From contig JANQSA010000001.1 of the NCBI GenBank assembly GCA_028284285.1, positions 186,001-250,000 of the forward strand: DNA of 64,000 nucleotides, written 5' to 3'. The first letter of the stretch is position 1, and every line of letters starts with the position of its first letter. The notes under the pieces are model-generated. The model did no database searches, was not told where the DNA came from, and was given only the letters and a program-made list of their open reading frames with translations. Source of the DNA: Croceivirga sp. (GTDB lineage: Bacteria > Bacteroidota > Bacteroidia > Flavobacteriales > Flavobacteriaceae). Below, piece by piece: positions 24,629 to 33,011 of this stretch. The position numbers and the translations under genes were made by a program.

Positions 24629-25909
24629 TTAATTGAATTCGTCTAACCATTTTTCAACCGTTTCGTAATAGTCAGGGTGGACTATATTCCAGTAAGGAAA
24701 TTGGGGATCAACCATAGTCATGGAATGGTTGGCCTTTTCAATTAACACTATTTTACTTGAGGTATTCCTGGCAATATCCAGTGCCTGTTTGATATTGCTA
24801 TGGCTTTCTTCCGGAATTACAATATCGGATCCGCCTTGTAAAACCAAAACGGGTCGCTGCAGTTTTTCAAAATGAGGCATGGGGCTATAACTCAATTCTT
24901 CATAGATCTCCGTAGTCAATTCCGGGATCCATAAGTGCTTGTAGAAATCCTTTTCCTCATTCGCTTTTAAAACGCTATTTAGCTCAGACTTTGTAAGATG
25001 TCCCGCCAGATATTCAAATACGGCCCTTTGGACGGTTTTAGCTGTGGATAGATCGGCGAGGTCAATCTCGTTTCTTAATCGATTCATCATAAAGTTCAAA
25101 TCGCTTTCCAATAAGCTACATCCCGGGGTAGATATGGCAATACCGGATTGCAATGCAGTCAATTGATTTAAGATAAAAGGGACTTTGGCACCTCCCTGAC
25201 TACTTCCCATAATGGTGATTTTTGACAAGGGGATTTTGGTTTTTTTTGAGAAAAAGTGAAGGGCGTTGATATCATCACCGGCCAGGTCTTCAATGCTCAC
25301 ATTGTTTAAGTCTCCTGTTGATTTACCGGTACCTCTTTTGTCATAGTTAAAAACGGTATACCTTTTTTTGGAGAAATACAATGCCTCGGCATTTGTGCTG
25401 CTCCTATCATTGTAACCCGATGAGGTAACCAGGAATACCCCCTTTTTATTCGGCCCCTGTGATCTCCAAATGGAGCCTGACAACGTATTGCCATTGGATT
25501 CAAAATATACTTCTTCCGGATAAACGGTATCTTCTTCTTTAGCCCTGTAAAGCGTAAAAGGATATGTTCTTTTGTCCACCTTAAGGGTGCCCTCCAATCT
25601 TTTTTGGTCATTTTCCAGGGTGTTGGTAAAGGTGTAGGTATAAAAATCACTTTGAAGTGTAAAATTTAGGGAGTCCTTACTCACCCTTATATTTTGTGTG
25701 GGAATTTGATAGGCATTTTGACTTAGGCTTGTAAAAAAGACCTTGTGTCCCGAACTATCGGGAAAGACCTCAAAAAGCAGATCGGTTTCAAAAGATTTGT
25801 ACTTGAATGTGCCATGATACGCTCTGGCTTGGCTACTTGTGGTATCCGGAGTGTGGCAACCGATTACAACTGAAATCATGAAAAAAAAGGAGAGGGTTTT
25901 AAGCATCAC
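24629..25909 (-). CDS. Exported alpha/beta-hydrolase lipoprotein
   Basis: This 426-aa protein has a lipoprotein signal (FFFMISVVIGCHTPD). A beta-rich N-terminal domain (residues about 30-150) precedes an alpha/beta-hydrolase fold: oxyanion region GVFLVTSSGYNDRS, nucleophile elbow ITIMGSSQGGAKV, acid VLVLQGGSDIVIPEESH and histidine EKANHSMT. The triad is therefore complete. It is probably an esterase or acyl hydrolase anchored in the periplasm or at the surface. The gene stands alone, convergent with the NTF2-like gene. Confidence 0.85.
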   Translation of the reverse strand: MMLKTLSFFFMISVVIGCHTPDTTSSQARAYHGTFKYKSFETDLLFEVFPDSSGHKVFFTSLSQNAYQIPTQNIRVSKDSLNFTLQSDFYTYTFTNTLENDQKRLEGTLKVDKRTYPFTLYRAKEEDTVYPEEVYFESNGNTLSGSIWRSQGPNKKGVFLVTSSGYNDRSSTNAEALYFSKKRYTVFNYDKRGTGKSTGDLNNVSIEDLAGDDINALHFFSKKTKIPLSKITIMGSSQGGAKVPFILNQLTALQSGIAISTPGCSLLESDLNFMMNRLRNEIDLADLSTAKTVQRAVFEYLAGHLTKSELNSVLKANEEKDFYKHLWIPELTTEIYEELSYSPMPHFEKLQRPVLVLQGGSDIVIPEESHSNIKQALDIARNTSSKIVLIEKANHSMTMVDPQFPYWNIVHPDYYETVEKWLDEFN

Positions 25910-26093
25910 TTAAATCTTTACTATAAAAAAATATTAATAAATACTGAATTTATAAAAAGCAGTTTCTTTACGATTCATCCATACGATTGTGATTTAGTAT
26001 TGGTTTTTCTTCTTCTTTTTTTCTGCAACCTATGGTTCGTAATGTTGATAGTAGGCTGATGGGTGTAATAGCACAAAATAGCTTTATATTGGG

Positions 26094-26873
26094 CTATCGG
26101 TTTTCAATTCTGAAATAATCGACCTGAACCCGCAAATCAGGTTTTCCATAAGTGACCACCGTAGTATTGTATCGGTAATAATCCCCCAATAACTCCTTGC
26201 CAGCAGCGTAAAAATCAGTATACGCATTGAGGCCGACCTGAAGGGTTTCAGGAAGGTCATTTCTCTGAAAGGTTTCAATTTTATTCCAATCATTAAGGTC
26301 ATCATACCTGTAGAATAGTGTGAAGGTGCCTCCATTTCTGACAATTTTTAAGCTTACCCAGTCCAGTTTATTAGGGTGCAATTTAAGCCTGGAAGTACTG
26401 TTGATGGTAGTTTTTGTTTCGAAAACGGGCTGGTTGAGGTCATTGGCAAAACCCGTAGTTAAAAACATCCAGTTCTCTCCGTTTGGTTCCCAGTCTTTTG
26501 GAGAAATATTCCTTGGAGCTCTTATCATAATGCCCGAAAGGGACCATGTTGTTTCCGGGATATCTGTTCTTAAACCACTAATTTTAAGTCTTGTAGTTAC
26601 AGAAAAATCACCAGTTACTTCTTTAAAGACAAAAGGCGCATGATAATCAGCATACCAGCCCGAAGTATTGGGCTCCATAATTAAAAACCCGTTCTTTACT
26701 TCAATATGCTTCATCATATCCGGCCACCCCTCAACCTGATAGAACCGCTTCCATTCTGATAAGGATGATGGGGTATCGAACTCGTCGGCAAAGAACAATT
26801 CTTGCAACTTTTGGGATGTCAGATCGTTAGTGGCAGCCAGGAGGACTACCAGCAGGGCAATTAACTTATGCAT
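26094..26873 (-). CDS. Exported DUF1349-like beta-sandwich protein
   Basis: This 259-aa protein has a signal peptide (LIALLVVLLAATNDLTSQ) and one beta-sandwich domain. SEWKRFYQVEGWPDMMKHIEVKNGFLIMEPN, DFSVTTRLKISG and SLKIVRNGGTFTLFYRYDDLNDWNKIETF..LQVGLNAYTDF resemble DUF1349 and related concanavalin-like domains that often bind or act on carbohydrates. No catalytic residues can be named. It lies on the same strand as the serine hydrolase upstream but 119 bp away. Confidence 0.7.
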   Translation of the reverse strand: MHKLIALLVVLLAATNDLTSQKLQELFFADEFDTPSSLSEWKRFYQVEGWPDMMKHIEVKNGFLIMEPNTSGWYADYHAPFVFKEVTGDFSVTTRLKISGLRTDIPETTWSLSGIMIRAPRNISPKDWEPNGENWMFLTTGFANDLNQPVFETKTTINSTSRLKLHPNKLDWVSLKIVRNGGTFTLFYRYDDLNDWNKIETFQRNDLPETLQVGLNAYTDFYAAGKELLGDYYRYNTTVVTYGKPDLRVQVDYFRIENR

Positions 26874-26992
26874 GGATCAGTTTTCATTTTTTTGTGTTAG
26901 TTGAAAAAAGGCAAAAGGTGTTTTGTAATGACATTTATTCGTCATTCCAATATTTCAAGATTCCCATTAACAGTACGTTTCTCATTGGATCG

Positions 26993-28453
26993 CTAATCAA
27001 AAGCAGCCATTGATATCATCTGCCATTGACCATTGTTGGACAGGGTAAACACCAGATACCAGCTCTTATGACTATTGAAGTTTTGAAACCTCATCGTTTT
27101 TACATAGGCCTTATCTCCATGATTTAGCCCCTTTATACTAAAATCCATATCAAAGACCACATAGTCGTCCTCAACGGTTGTCAAAAAATCTATGAATTCC
27201 TTTTTTTTGGGCCATTCATCGCTCTTAAAACTATCAGAAATCAGGTCTTCAAGTAGGGTCTTGTCCTTGTTTTCAATGGCTTCCCTAAATTGTTGAAAGC
27301 TTGTGCTTAAGCTTTCAAAGGCTTGCATTATAAACTGAGGGTCTGCTTCCGGTTTTGTCAAAATTTTAGGGCATTCGTCAAGCCCATAGACCTTACATGA
27401 CAGATTCAATGCCTCTTGTACTCCCCAATTACTGCCTCTATTTGATAAAATAGCAACACTTAAAGCATACTTCGGGTAAATTGCAAGAATGGCATGGGAG
27501 CCGTCCATATGTCCATCGTGGTAATACATCTCAGAACCATCATCAAGCTTTTGAACAATCCACCCCAAACCGTATCCTATCTCCTCTCCGTTGTTCAATT
27601 TGGATTTGGTAAAGAGTTTTTCAACGATTTTTGAATCCATAAAGCCGTTATCCAAAAAAGCATCTCCAAAATTTACCAGGTCTCTGACTGTGGAGTACAT
27701 TCCACCTCCCGGGATATTATAACTTAGATCAATAGCGGCTAAGGTATCCCGGTCGTTCAGGTAAAACCTGGATAAATACCGGTGGTTAGTTTGGGGTGGT
27801 CTCATAAAAGTGTTGTGCATCTTTAAGGGATGAAGTACATTATTTTCTACATATTTTTCAAAAGTGCTACCGGACTGTTGCTCTATAATTGCCCCCAGCA
27901 AATCGATTCCATAGCTGGAATAGCCTTGTTTTGAACCAGGTTTGAATTCTAAAGAATCCTTAATGAATACTTCCAACGCATCTGTGACGCTTTTGTAATG
28001 CGGATAATTTTCAACTTTTTCATGATATCTGTAATGTCTGATTCCGGAGGTATGGGACAGTACCTGTGCAATACTGATGTATTGATCGGAAATTTTGAAA
28101 TAGTTGTTAATATCATCGGAAAAGCTTAGGGCCTTATTCTCCACCAATTTGCCGATTGCCGCAGTAGTAATCAGTTTTGATACGGAGGCGATTCGGTAAA
28201 CTGTTAAAGGCGTAGCCTTTTTCTTAGTAGAAATATTTGAGTATCCGGAGCCATATTCCCAGATAATCCGACCTTTAACAGAAATTGCGGCTGACATGCC
28301 CGGAATCCTTTTTTCATCCCTTAAAGAATCTATGAATTTATTACCTAAATAGTGGTTAGAAACAACACTTTCCGATTGCCCAAGGCAAGAAACAATGGTT
28401 ACCCATACACTAATACATGCGGTAAGGGTGCCATAGTTGATTTTTTTTCGCAT
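26993..28453 (-). CDS. Serine hydrolase (class C beta-lactamase fold)
   Basis: This is a 486-aa exported protein. The SxxK nucleophile motif is in RIASVSKLITTAAIGKL, the second motif position reads GYSSYGIDLLG (YSS instead of the usual YxN), and a YHDGHMDGSHA motif takes the KTG/HxG place. Residues beyond about 370 form an extra NTF2-like domain (FQQFREAIENKDKTLLEDLISDSFKSDEW). Such proteins are usually peptidases or esterases rather than true beta-lactamases. A short NTF2-like exported protein lies 39 bp upstream, so the two are probably co-transcribed. Confidence 0.88.
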   Translation of the reverse strand: MRKKINYGTLTACISVWVTIVSCLGQSESVVSNHYLGNKFIDSLRDEKRIPGMSAAISVKGRIIWEYGSGYSNISTKKKATPLTVYRIASVSKLITTAAIGKLVENKALSFSDDINNYFKISDQYISIAQVLSHTSGIRHYRYHEKVENYPHYKSVTDALEVFIKDSLEFKPGSKQGYSSYGIDLLGAIIEQQSGSTFEKYVENNVLHPLKMHNTFMRPPQTNHRYLSRFYLNDRDTLAAIDLSYNIPGGGMYSTVRDLVNFGDAFLDNGFMDSKIVEKLFTKSKLNNGEEIGYGLGWIVQKLDDGSEMYYHDGHMDGSHAILAIYPKYALSVAILSNRGSNWGVQEALNLSCKVYGLDECPKILTKPEADPQFIMQAFESLSTSFQQFREAIENKDKTLLEDLISDSFKSDEWPKKKEFIDFLTTVEDDYVVFDMDFSIKGLNHGDKAYVKTMRFQNFNSHKSWYLVFTLSNNGQWQMISMAAFD

Positions 28454-28492
28454 AAGAGAAATGGAGGTAATTTTTATGTTATGAACCTGATT

Positions 28493-28933
28493 TCAGTACT
28501 TTTCGGCTCTTTCGAATAGAATGTTTATAATTTTCCATTCTTCGTTCCATTTGGCCAGATGCAGTAATTCCATGGCATCGTAGGCAAGTACTCTTGCTGT
28601 CGCGACATTTTGATATATTTCCAAAATCACAATGTCCTTTCTTTGTTTGTCTTTCGGTACATCTTTACCACCACCCTTGTCGGTCAGCTCAATTAACTTA
28701 GAAGCAGTAAAAATTCCCAAACGACTATTCCCATTTTCGGAAATGACAATTTTTGATATAAGCTCTTCATGAAGGCTGGCTTCCATTCTTTCAGGATCCC
28801 CTTCGTACCAGCCTTCTATGAAGTTCCTAATGGTTCTTTGAATTTCCAGACTATCCTTGTTGGATTGCGCTATGGCGATGTTCTTAAACAGTAAAAGGAC
28901 AACCGTCAGAAAAAAGGAGTATTTACATATCAT
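28493..28933 (-). CDS. Exported NTF2-like (lumazine-binding-like) protein
   Basis: This 146-aa protein starts at MICKYSFFLTVVLLLFKNIAIAQ, a good signal peptide; the longer frame from 29002 adds residues that would spoil it. The mature part (IQRTIRNFIEGWYEGDPERMEASLHEELISKIV, then NVATARVLAYDAMELLHLAKWNEEWKIINILFE) is the lumazine-binding-like NTF2 pattern. It probably shares a transcript with the serine hydrolase downstream, which itself ends in an NTF2-like domain. Confidence 0.82.
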   Translation of the reverse strand: MICKYSFFLTVVLLLFKNIAIAQSNKDSLEIQRTIRNFIEGWYEGDPERMEASLHEELISKIVISENGNSRLGIFTASKLIELTDKGGGKDVPKDKQRKDIVILEIYQNVATARVLAYDAMELLHLAKWNEEWKIINILFERAEKY

Positions 28934-29083
28934 AATGTAACCGCATGCTTTATTCGCAAATTTTGATATATTTTCAATGTACCCGGAGTAAGGGGAAAGC
29001 AATTGTTACGAGACGTTTATTTATGACACCAGCTGCATTACATTGCTCATTTTTAAAGTTGTTCCTAACTAATTTTGACCGCT

Positions 29084-29947
29084 ATGGTTGCTAAAGCTTT
29101 AAAAAAACTTCATGATCCATTTCCTTATTCACGGGGTTTTCTGACCGAAATGATAGCGTCATTTTGGCTTTGCGTGATTCTGGCTTTTTTTTTCTATTGG
29201 GTCGAGCCTTTTGGAATTCAGTGTGCCTCCACGATGCATCTGATTATTTTTGGTTTGGTGGCTTTTGTCTCAGCCCTTATTAATTGGTCTTTGGCCCACT
29301 TTTTAATTGTAAGGTTTATAAACATTGAAAAGTGGACTGTTTTAAAAGATATTATTAGATCTCTTTTTTTTCTGTTTTTCAATGCACTGTTTTTAATTTG
29401 GTACGCGCAAACCCTGCTTATCGACTTCGACTTTGTTTTGGCCTTTAAGTTTATTTTTTACACTTTTTTGGTGGCAATTATACCGCTCTTCCTAAGAAAT
29501 CTTAGGATCAATAACATGCTGTTAAAAGAGCGTATCAGGGAAGTAGAGCAGTTAAATCAGATCCTGGGAAAACAAGGATCAAAGCAGGGAGAGAAAGAAT
29601 TCCCCATAACGATCACCTCGGATATTGTAAATGAAAGTATAGCCACCAATAGTGAGGAGCTACTCTACATCAAGGCAGAAAAAAATTACATCAATGTCTT
29701 CATCAAACAAAACAATGAGGTAAGGGGAAAATTGCTAAGAATATCCCTTGTTAAAACAAAAAAACAATTGGTTGGCTTGCCCATGGTTCAATGCCACAGA
29801 TCGTACCTGGTTAATTTTAAACATGTTTCCAGAATATCCGGTAACTCCCAGGGCCTAAAAATTATCCTGGATAAAAATGATATAAAAATACCTGTGTCAA
29901 GAACCTTCAAGAAAGAAGTAATTTCAAAAATTAACCATTTGCGTTAG
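29084..29947 (+). CDS. Membrane-anchored LytTR transcriptional regulator
   Basis: This 287-aa protein starts at the ATG at 29084. Four membrane helices in the first half (residues about 20-145) are followed by a helical linker (KERIREVEQLNQILGKQG) and a C-terminal LytTR DNA-binding domain: ELLYIKAEKNYINVFIKQ, MVQCHRSYLVNFKHVSRISGN and IKIPVSRTFKKEV. It lacks a response-regulator receiver domain, so the membrane part is probably the sensor. It is divergent from the serine hydrolase pair, which may be its target. Confidence 0.88.
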   Translation: MVAKALKKLHDPFPYSRGFLTEMIASFWLCVILAFFFYWVEPFGIQCASTMHLIIFGLVAFVSALINWSLAHFLIVRFINIEKWTVLKDIIRSLFFLFFNALFLIWYAQTLLIDFDFVLAFKFIFYTFLVAIIPLFLRNLRINNMLLKERIREVEQLNQILGKQGSKQGEKEFPITITSDIVNESIATNSEELLYIKAEKNYINVFIKQNNEVRGKLLRISLVKTKKQLVGLPMVQCHRSYLVNFKHVSRISGNSQGLKIILDKNDIKIPVSRTFKKEVISKINHLR

Positions 29948-30042
29948 TTCCAAAAATGATTTCCTTGTTTGAGTATTAACTTTCTACGATCAAATGAGCA
30001 TTCTTTCTCTTCCCTTTAAACGTTTACTTTTTCAGAATGTCA

Positions 30043-31131
30043 TTAAGGAGAAGACTTTTCCGATTTGCTTTTCCAGATTGTGGCCAGTGAGGAACCAGAA
30101 ATATTCATAAGTGGACCAAATACAGCGGGCGCCAGCCCCATGGTAGCGAGGCGTCCCATCTCCAAGGCGATTCCGGAGGCGAGGCCGGAGTTCTGCATAC
30201 CCACTTCAAAAGCCACCGTGCGGGAAGATTTTTCATCAAGCCCCAGCAATTTACTCCCGTAATACCCCAACAGGTATCCGGAGAAGTTGTGCGCAATTAC
30301 AACCACAATTAATACCAAACCAATAGAGAGAAGAGAGTCCCTTCCCGAAGCAGTAATAATGGTTATAATAATTGCAATTGCGGCCATGGATACCTTAGGC
30401 ATGGCTTTGTCCAGCCATTTGAACCTGCCGTGGGCGAAATGATTAAAAAGAAGTCCCGCCAATATGGGGAGGATTATGATCCTGATAATACTCCAAAACA
30501 TGGTCAAAAAATCAATAGGAACAAGTTCATTGGCCAGGAGTTGCATAAAAAAAGGAGTCAATACCGGTGATAACAGCGTTGAAACAGCTGTTAAGGTAAG
30601 GGACAGGGCTAAATTGGCTCCGGAAATGTAAGCCATAACATTGGATGCCAATCCACCAGGGGAGCATCCTACCAGAATGATGCCCGCGGCAATTTCAGGG
30701 GGTAGGCCGGATAATTTGGCGAGCCCAAAACCAATAAAGGGCATAATGGAAAACTGTGCGATCAATCCCACTAAAACCCCTTTGGGCATCTTCACTATCC
30801 CCACAAAATCCTTGATGCCAATAGAGGTTCCCATACCGAACATGATGATAATTAACATGGGAACAATCAACCGGGTTAGTTTGAACGATCCTATTTCAAG
30901 AAAGAATTGAGGGTAAAATAAAGAGGCTGCCACAGCGGCAAAAATTGAAATGGTGAATGAAAACCCTTTTAATTTCTCAAAGGAATTAAATGCCAGTGCC
31001 AATACCACAAAAAACACGATGACTGCCGGAGCCAGATAATCATAGTGATCAATAGACCATAGTAGGGCAGCTATCAGCCCAATGAGGGCACTTAGTCTAA
31101 ACGCCCATTTTCCAGTATTCTTCATTTTCAA
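30043..31131 (-). CDS. BASS-family transporter (bile acid:sodium symporter-like)
   Basis: This 362-aa protein has about ten membrane helices and the family motifs: GMGTSIGIKDFVGIVKMP, GCSPGGLASNVMAYISGANLALSLTLTAVSTLLSPVLTPF and VAFEVGMQNSGLASGIA. Bacterial members import organic anions with sodium, including keto acids such as ketopantoate. It starts 38 bp after the stop of the PfkB kinase on the same strand and is the third gene of an operon with RraA and that kinase. In this context it may carry a sugar-derived 2-keto acid; that is inference. Confidence 0.88.
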   Translation of the reverse strand: MKMKNTGKWAFRLSALIGLIAALLWSIDHYDYLAPAVIVFFVVLALAFNSFEKLKGFSFTISIFAAVAASLFYPQFFLEIGSFKLTRLIVPMLIIIMFGMGTSIGIKDFVGIVKMPKGVLVGLIAQFSIMPFIGFGLAKLSGLPPEIAAGIILVGCSPGGLASNVMAYISGANLALSLTLTAVSTLLSPVLTPFFMQLLANELVPIDFLTMFWSIIRIIILPILAGLLFNHFAHGRFKWLDKAMPKVSMAAIAIIITIITASGRDSLLSIGLVLIVVVIAHNFSGYLLGYYGSKLLGLDEKSSRTVAFEVGMQNSGLASGIALEMGRLATMGLAPAVFGPLMNISGSSLATIWKSKSEKSSP

Positions 31132-31169
31132 AGAGAAAAATTAATGATGATTTTACGGGTTGTACAATG

Positions 31170-32174
31170 TTATCTTTTGATTGCTCCGGAGGTATCACCT
31201 TGTGTTAAACTAGTTACATTTTTCAAAGAAACCAAATTCACATCGCCAGGCACGGTGTGTTTCAGGGCACAGGCCGCCGAGGCAAAATTTAGTGCTTGCA
31301 CATCGCTATCGCAATGCAGTAACCCATAGATAAGTCCCGCCGCAAAAGCGTCACCGGTACCCACCCGATCTATTACCGGAGTGATGTTTAGGGTATCCGT
31401 TTTGATATACTCGTTTCCATTCCACATTTTTCCCTGAATTTGCTGATGGGAGGCACTTACCGACCTCCGTGTTTTTCCGACCACCCTTTGAATTTTTGGA
31501 AAAGCATTCATGAGCATTTTAGCGGTCACCCGGAACTTGTCGCCCGGTTGTCCGAGCCCGAATAGCTCTCGAATGCCCCTGCTACTGGTAATAATAATAT
31601 CGCAGTCCCGGACCAGTTCTGGCATCACCTCTTGCATGGTCTTTCCATATTTCCACATATTGTCCCGTGAATTAATGTCCCCGGAGACCTTTACGCCTAT
31701 TTTCTTTGCGCTCTTGATGGCATGCAGGCAGCATTGGGCCGCGCCTTCGGAAATGGCTGGGGTGATACCTGTCCAATGAAACCAATCGGCATCTTTAAGC
31801 ACATCCGCCCAATCCACCATTTCAGGTTGGATCAAGGAAAAAGAAGAGCCTTCCCGTTCATATATCACTTCGCTCGAGCGGTGTACCGCACCTTTTTCCA
31901 GAAAGTATTTACCAATCATGGTATCTCCGTAAATCACATGTTCGGTATTGAGCCAATGCTTTCGCAGAAATTGGGTGGCGGCTTTTCCCAAAGTGTTGTC
32001 AGGAAAGCGGGTCACATGCGCTGCCTTCATTCCAAGGTAGGCACATGAAATCGCTACATTGGCTTCACCACCCCCATATACCAGTTCCAATGAATTGGTT
32101 TGGGAGAATTTTTCGTAACCTGGTGGCGAAAGGCGCATCATAACCTCCCCAAATGTTATCAACTTTTTAGCCAT
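31170..32174 (-). CDS. PfkB-family sugar kinase, KDG-kinase-like but motif-divergent
   Basis: This 334-aa kinase closely resembles the KDG kinase at 44627 (GEVMMRLSPPGYEKFSQTNS, VYGGGEANVAIS, WFHWTGITPAISEGAA) and keeps the catalytic GxGD motif (DRVGTGDAF). Two conserved places differ. Where the other kinase has DLNYR this one has DINSR, and where the other has the magnesium-site LGNEED this one has ITSSRG. The change suggests another substrate or reduced activity. It is the middle gene of the RraA-PfkB-BASS operon, divergent from the alginate lyase gene and behind the shared operator. Confidence 0.85.
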   Translation of the reverse strand: MAKKLITFGEVMMRLSPPGYEKFSQTNSLELVYGGGEANVAISCAYLGMKAAHVTRFPDNTLGKAATQFLRKHWLNTEHVIYGDTMIGKYFLEKGAVHRSSEVIYEREGSSFSLIQPEMVDWADVLKDADWFHWTGITPAISEGAAQCCLHAIKSAKKIGVKVSGDINSRDNMWKYGKTMQEVMPELVRDCDIIITSSRGIRELFGLGQPGDKFRVTAKMLMNAFPKIQRVVGKTRRSVSASHQQIQGKMWNGNEYIKTDTLNITPVIDRVGTGDAFAAGLIYGLLHCDSDVQALNFASAACALKHTVPGDVNLVSLKNVTSLTQGDTSGAIKR

Positions 32175-32193
32175 ACGTTGTATTTAGCTTGAT

Positions 32194-32907
32194 TTAAATT
32201 TTTTGTACTTTTTTCCAGGCCTCAAATTCCTTTAAAGTTTTGGGATCAGTTGGTGGATAAAGACCTATGATTGATTGTCCTTTATGCACCTTTTCCATAA
32301 CAAATTCCTCGTATTCAGTTATTTGCAGACACTCATCGGCAACTTCACCTGCAATATTTTCCGGTATTACCATAACCCCATCATCATCCCCGACGATAAA
32401 ATCCCCCGGGAACACGGCCACATCGCCACAACTAATGGGCTCGTTAACCGCTATGGCCTGGTGAAGGGTTAGATTGGTAGGTGCCGAAGGTTGTTTATGG
32501 AAGGCGGGGAGCGTCAGTTCCGCAATTTCAGCCGAATCCCTAAAACCGCCATCGGTCACAATTCCGGCTACGCCACGTTTCATTAATCTGGTAATCAGTA
32601 TGGAACCCCCAGAGGCAGCGCGAGCGTCTTTTCTACTGTCTATGACCAGGACATAACCTGACGGGCATTCCTCTACAGCAACCCTTTGCAGATGTTTGGG
32701 ATCTTCGAATATTTCAATGGGGTTCAAATCCTCGCGGGCCGGAATGTATCGTAACGTGTAGGCTTGTCCTGCCATTGTCATTTTACCCGGTTTAAGTGCA
32801 CTTACTTCCTGAATAAACTGATTTTTAAGCCCCCTTTTAAACAGACAAGTGGCAATAGTGGCGGTGCTTATTTGTCTTAGTTTTTCTACAGTTGTTTTTT
32901 TTGCCAT
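32194..32907 (-). CDS. RraA-family protein (HMG/CHA-type class II aldolase or decarboxylase-like)
   Basis: This 237-aa protein has the RraA fold signature: GGSILITRLMKRGVAGIVTDGGFRDSAEI, where the arginine and aspartate bind substrate and metal, and a downstream GDFIVGDDDGVMVIP. Relatives are 4-hydroxy-4-methyl-2-oxoglutarate aldolases, oxaloacetate decarboxylases or the RNase E inhibitor itself. Given the length and the sugar-acid context, an aldolase or lyase of a 2-keto acid is more likely than RNA regulation. It is the first gene of a minus-strand operon with a kinase and a BASS transporter. Confidence 0.85.
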   Translation of the reverse strand: MAKKTTVEKLRQISTATIATCLFKRGLKNQFIQEVSALKPGKMTMAGQAYTLRYIPAREDLNPIEIFEDPKHLQRVAVEECPSGYVLVIDSRKDARAASGGSILITRLMKRGVAGIVTDGGFRDSAEIAELTLPAFHKQPSAPTNLTLHQAIAVNEPISCGDVAVFPGDFIVGDDDGVMVIPENIAGEVADECLQITEYEEFVMEKVHKGQSIIGLYPPTDPKTLKEFEAWKKVQKI

Positions 32908-32952
32908 GATTTACAGGCTACTTGGTTATCTGAAAGCTTTTTATGTTAAAAA

Positions 32953-33006
32953 TTTGTTAGTGTTACAAATATATGTATTTTTGGTAAACCAATCTGGTTA
33001 ACCAAT
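32953..33006 (+). promoter_or_regulatory. Promoter and FadR-type operator between rraA and the alginate lyase
   Basis: TTTG at 32953, a 19-bp spacer and TATTTTTG at 32976-32983 form a good Bacteroidota promoter towards the lyase. The operator (TTGGTAAACCAATCTGGTT plus AACCAA, 32981-33005) overlaps its -7 box and ends just before the start codon region. The AACCAATCTGGTTAACCAA word recurs before the FadR gene. Binding would block the lyase promoter and probably the divergent rraA promoter. Confidence 0.8.
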
Positions 33007-33011
33007 TTTAT

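Noticed and set aside
26993-28453. True class C beta-lactamase resistance gene
   Set aside because: The YxN motif is YSS and an NTF2-like domain is attached; such proteins are usually peptidase- or esterase-type serine hydrolases.
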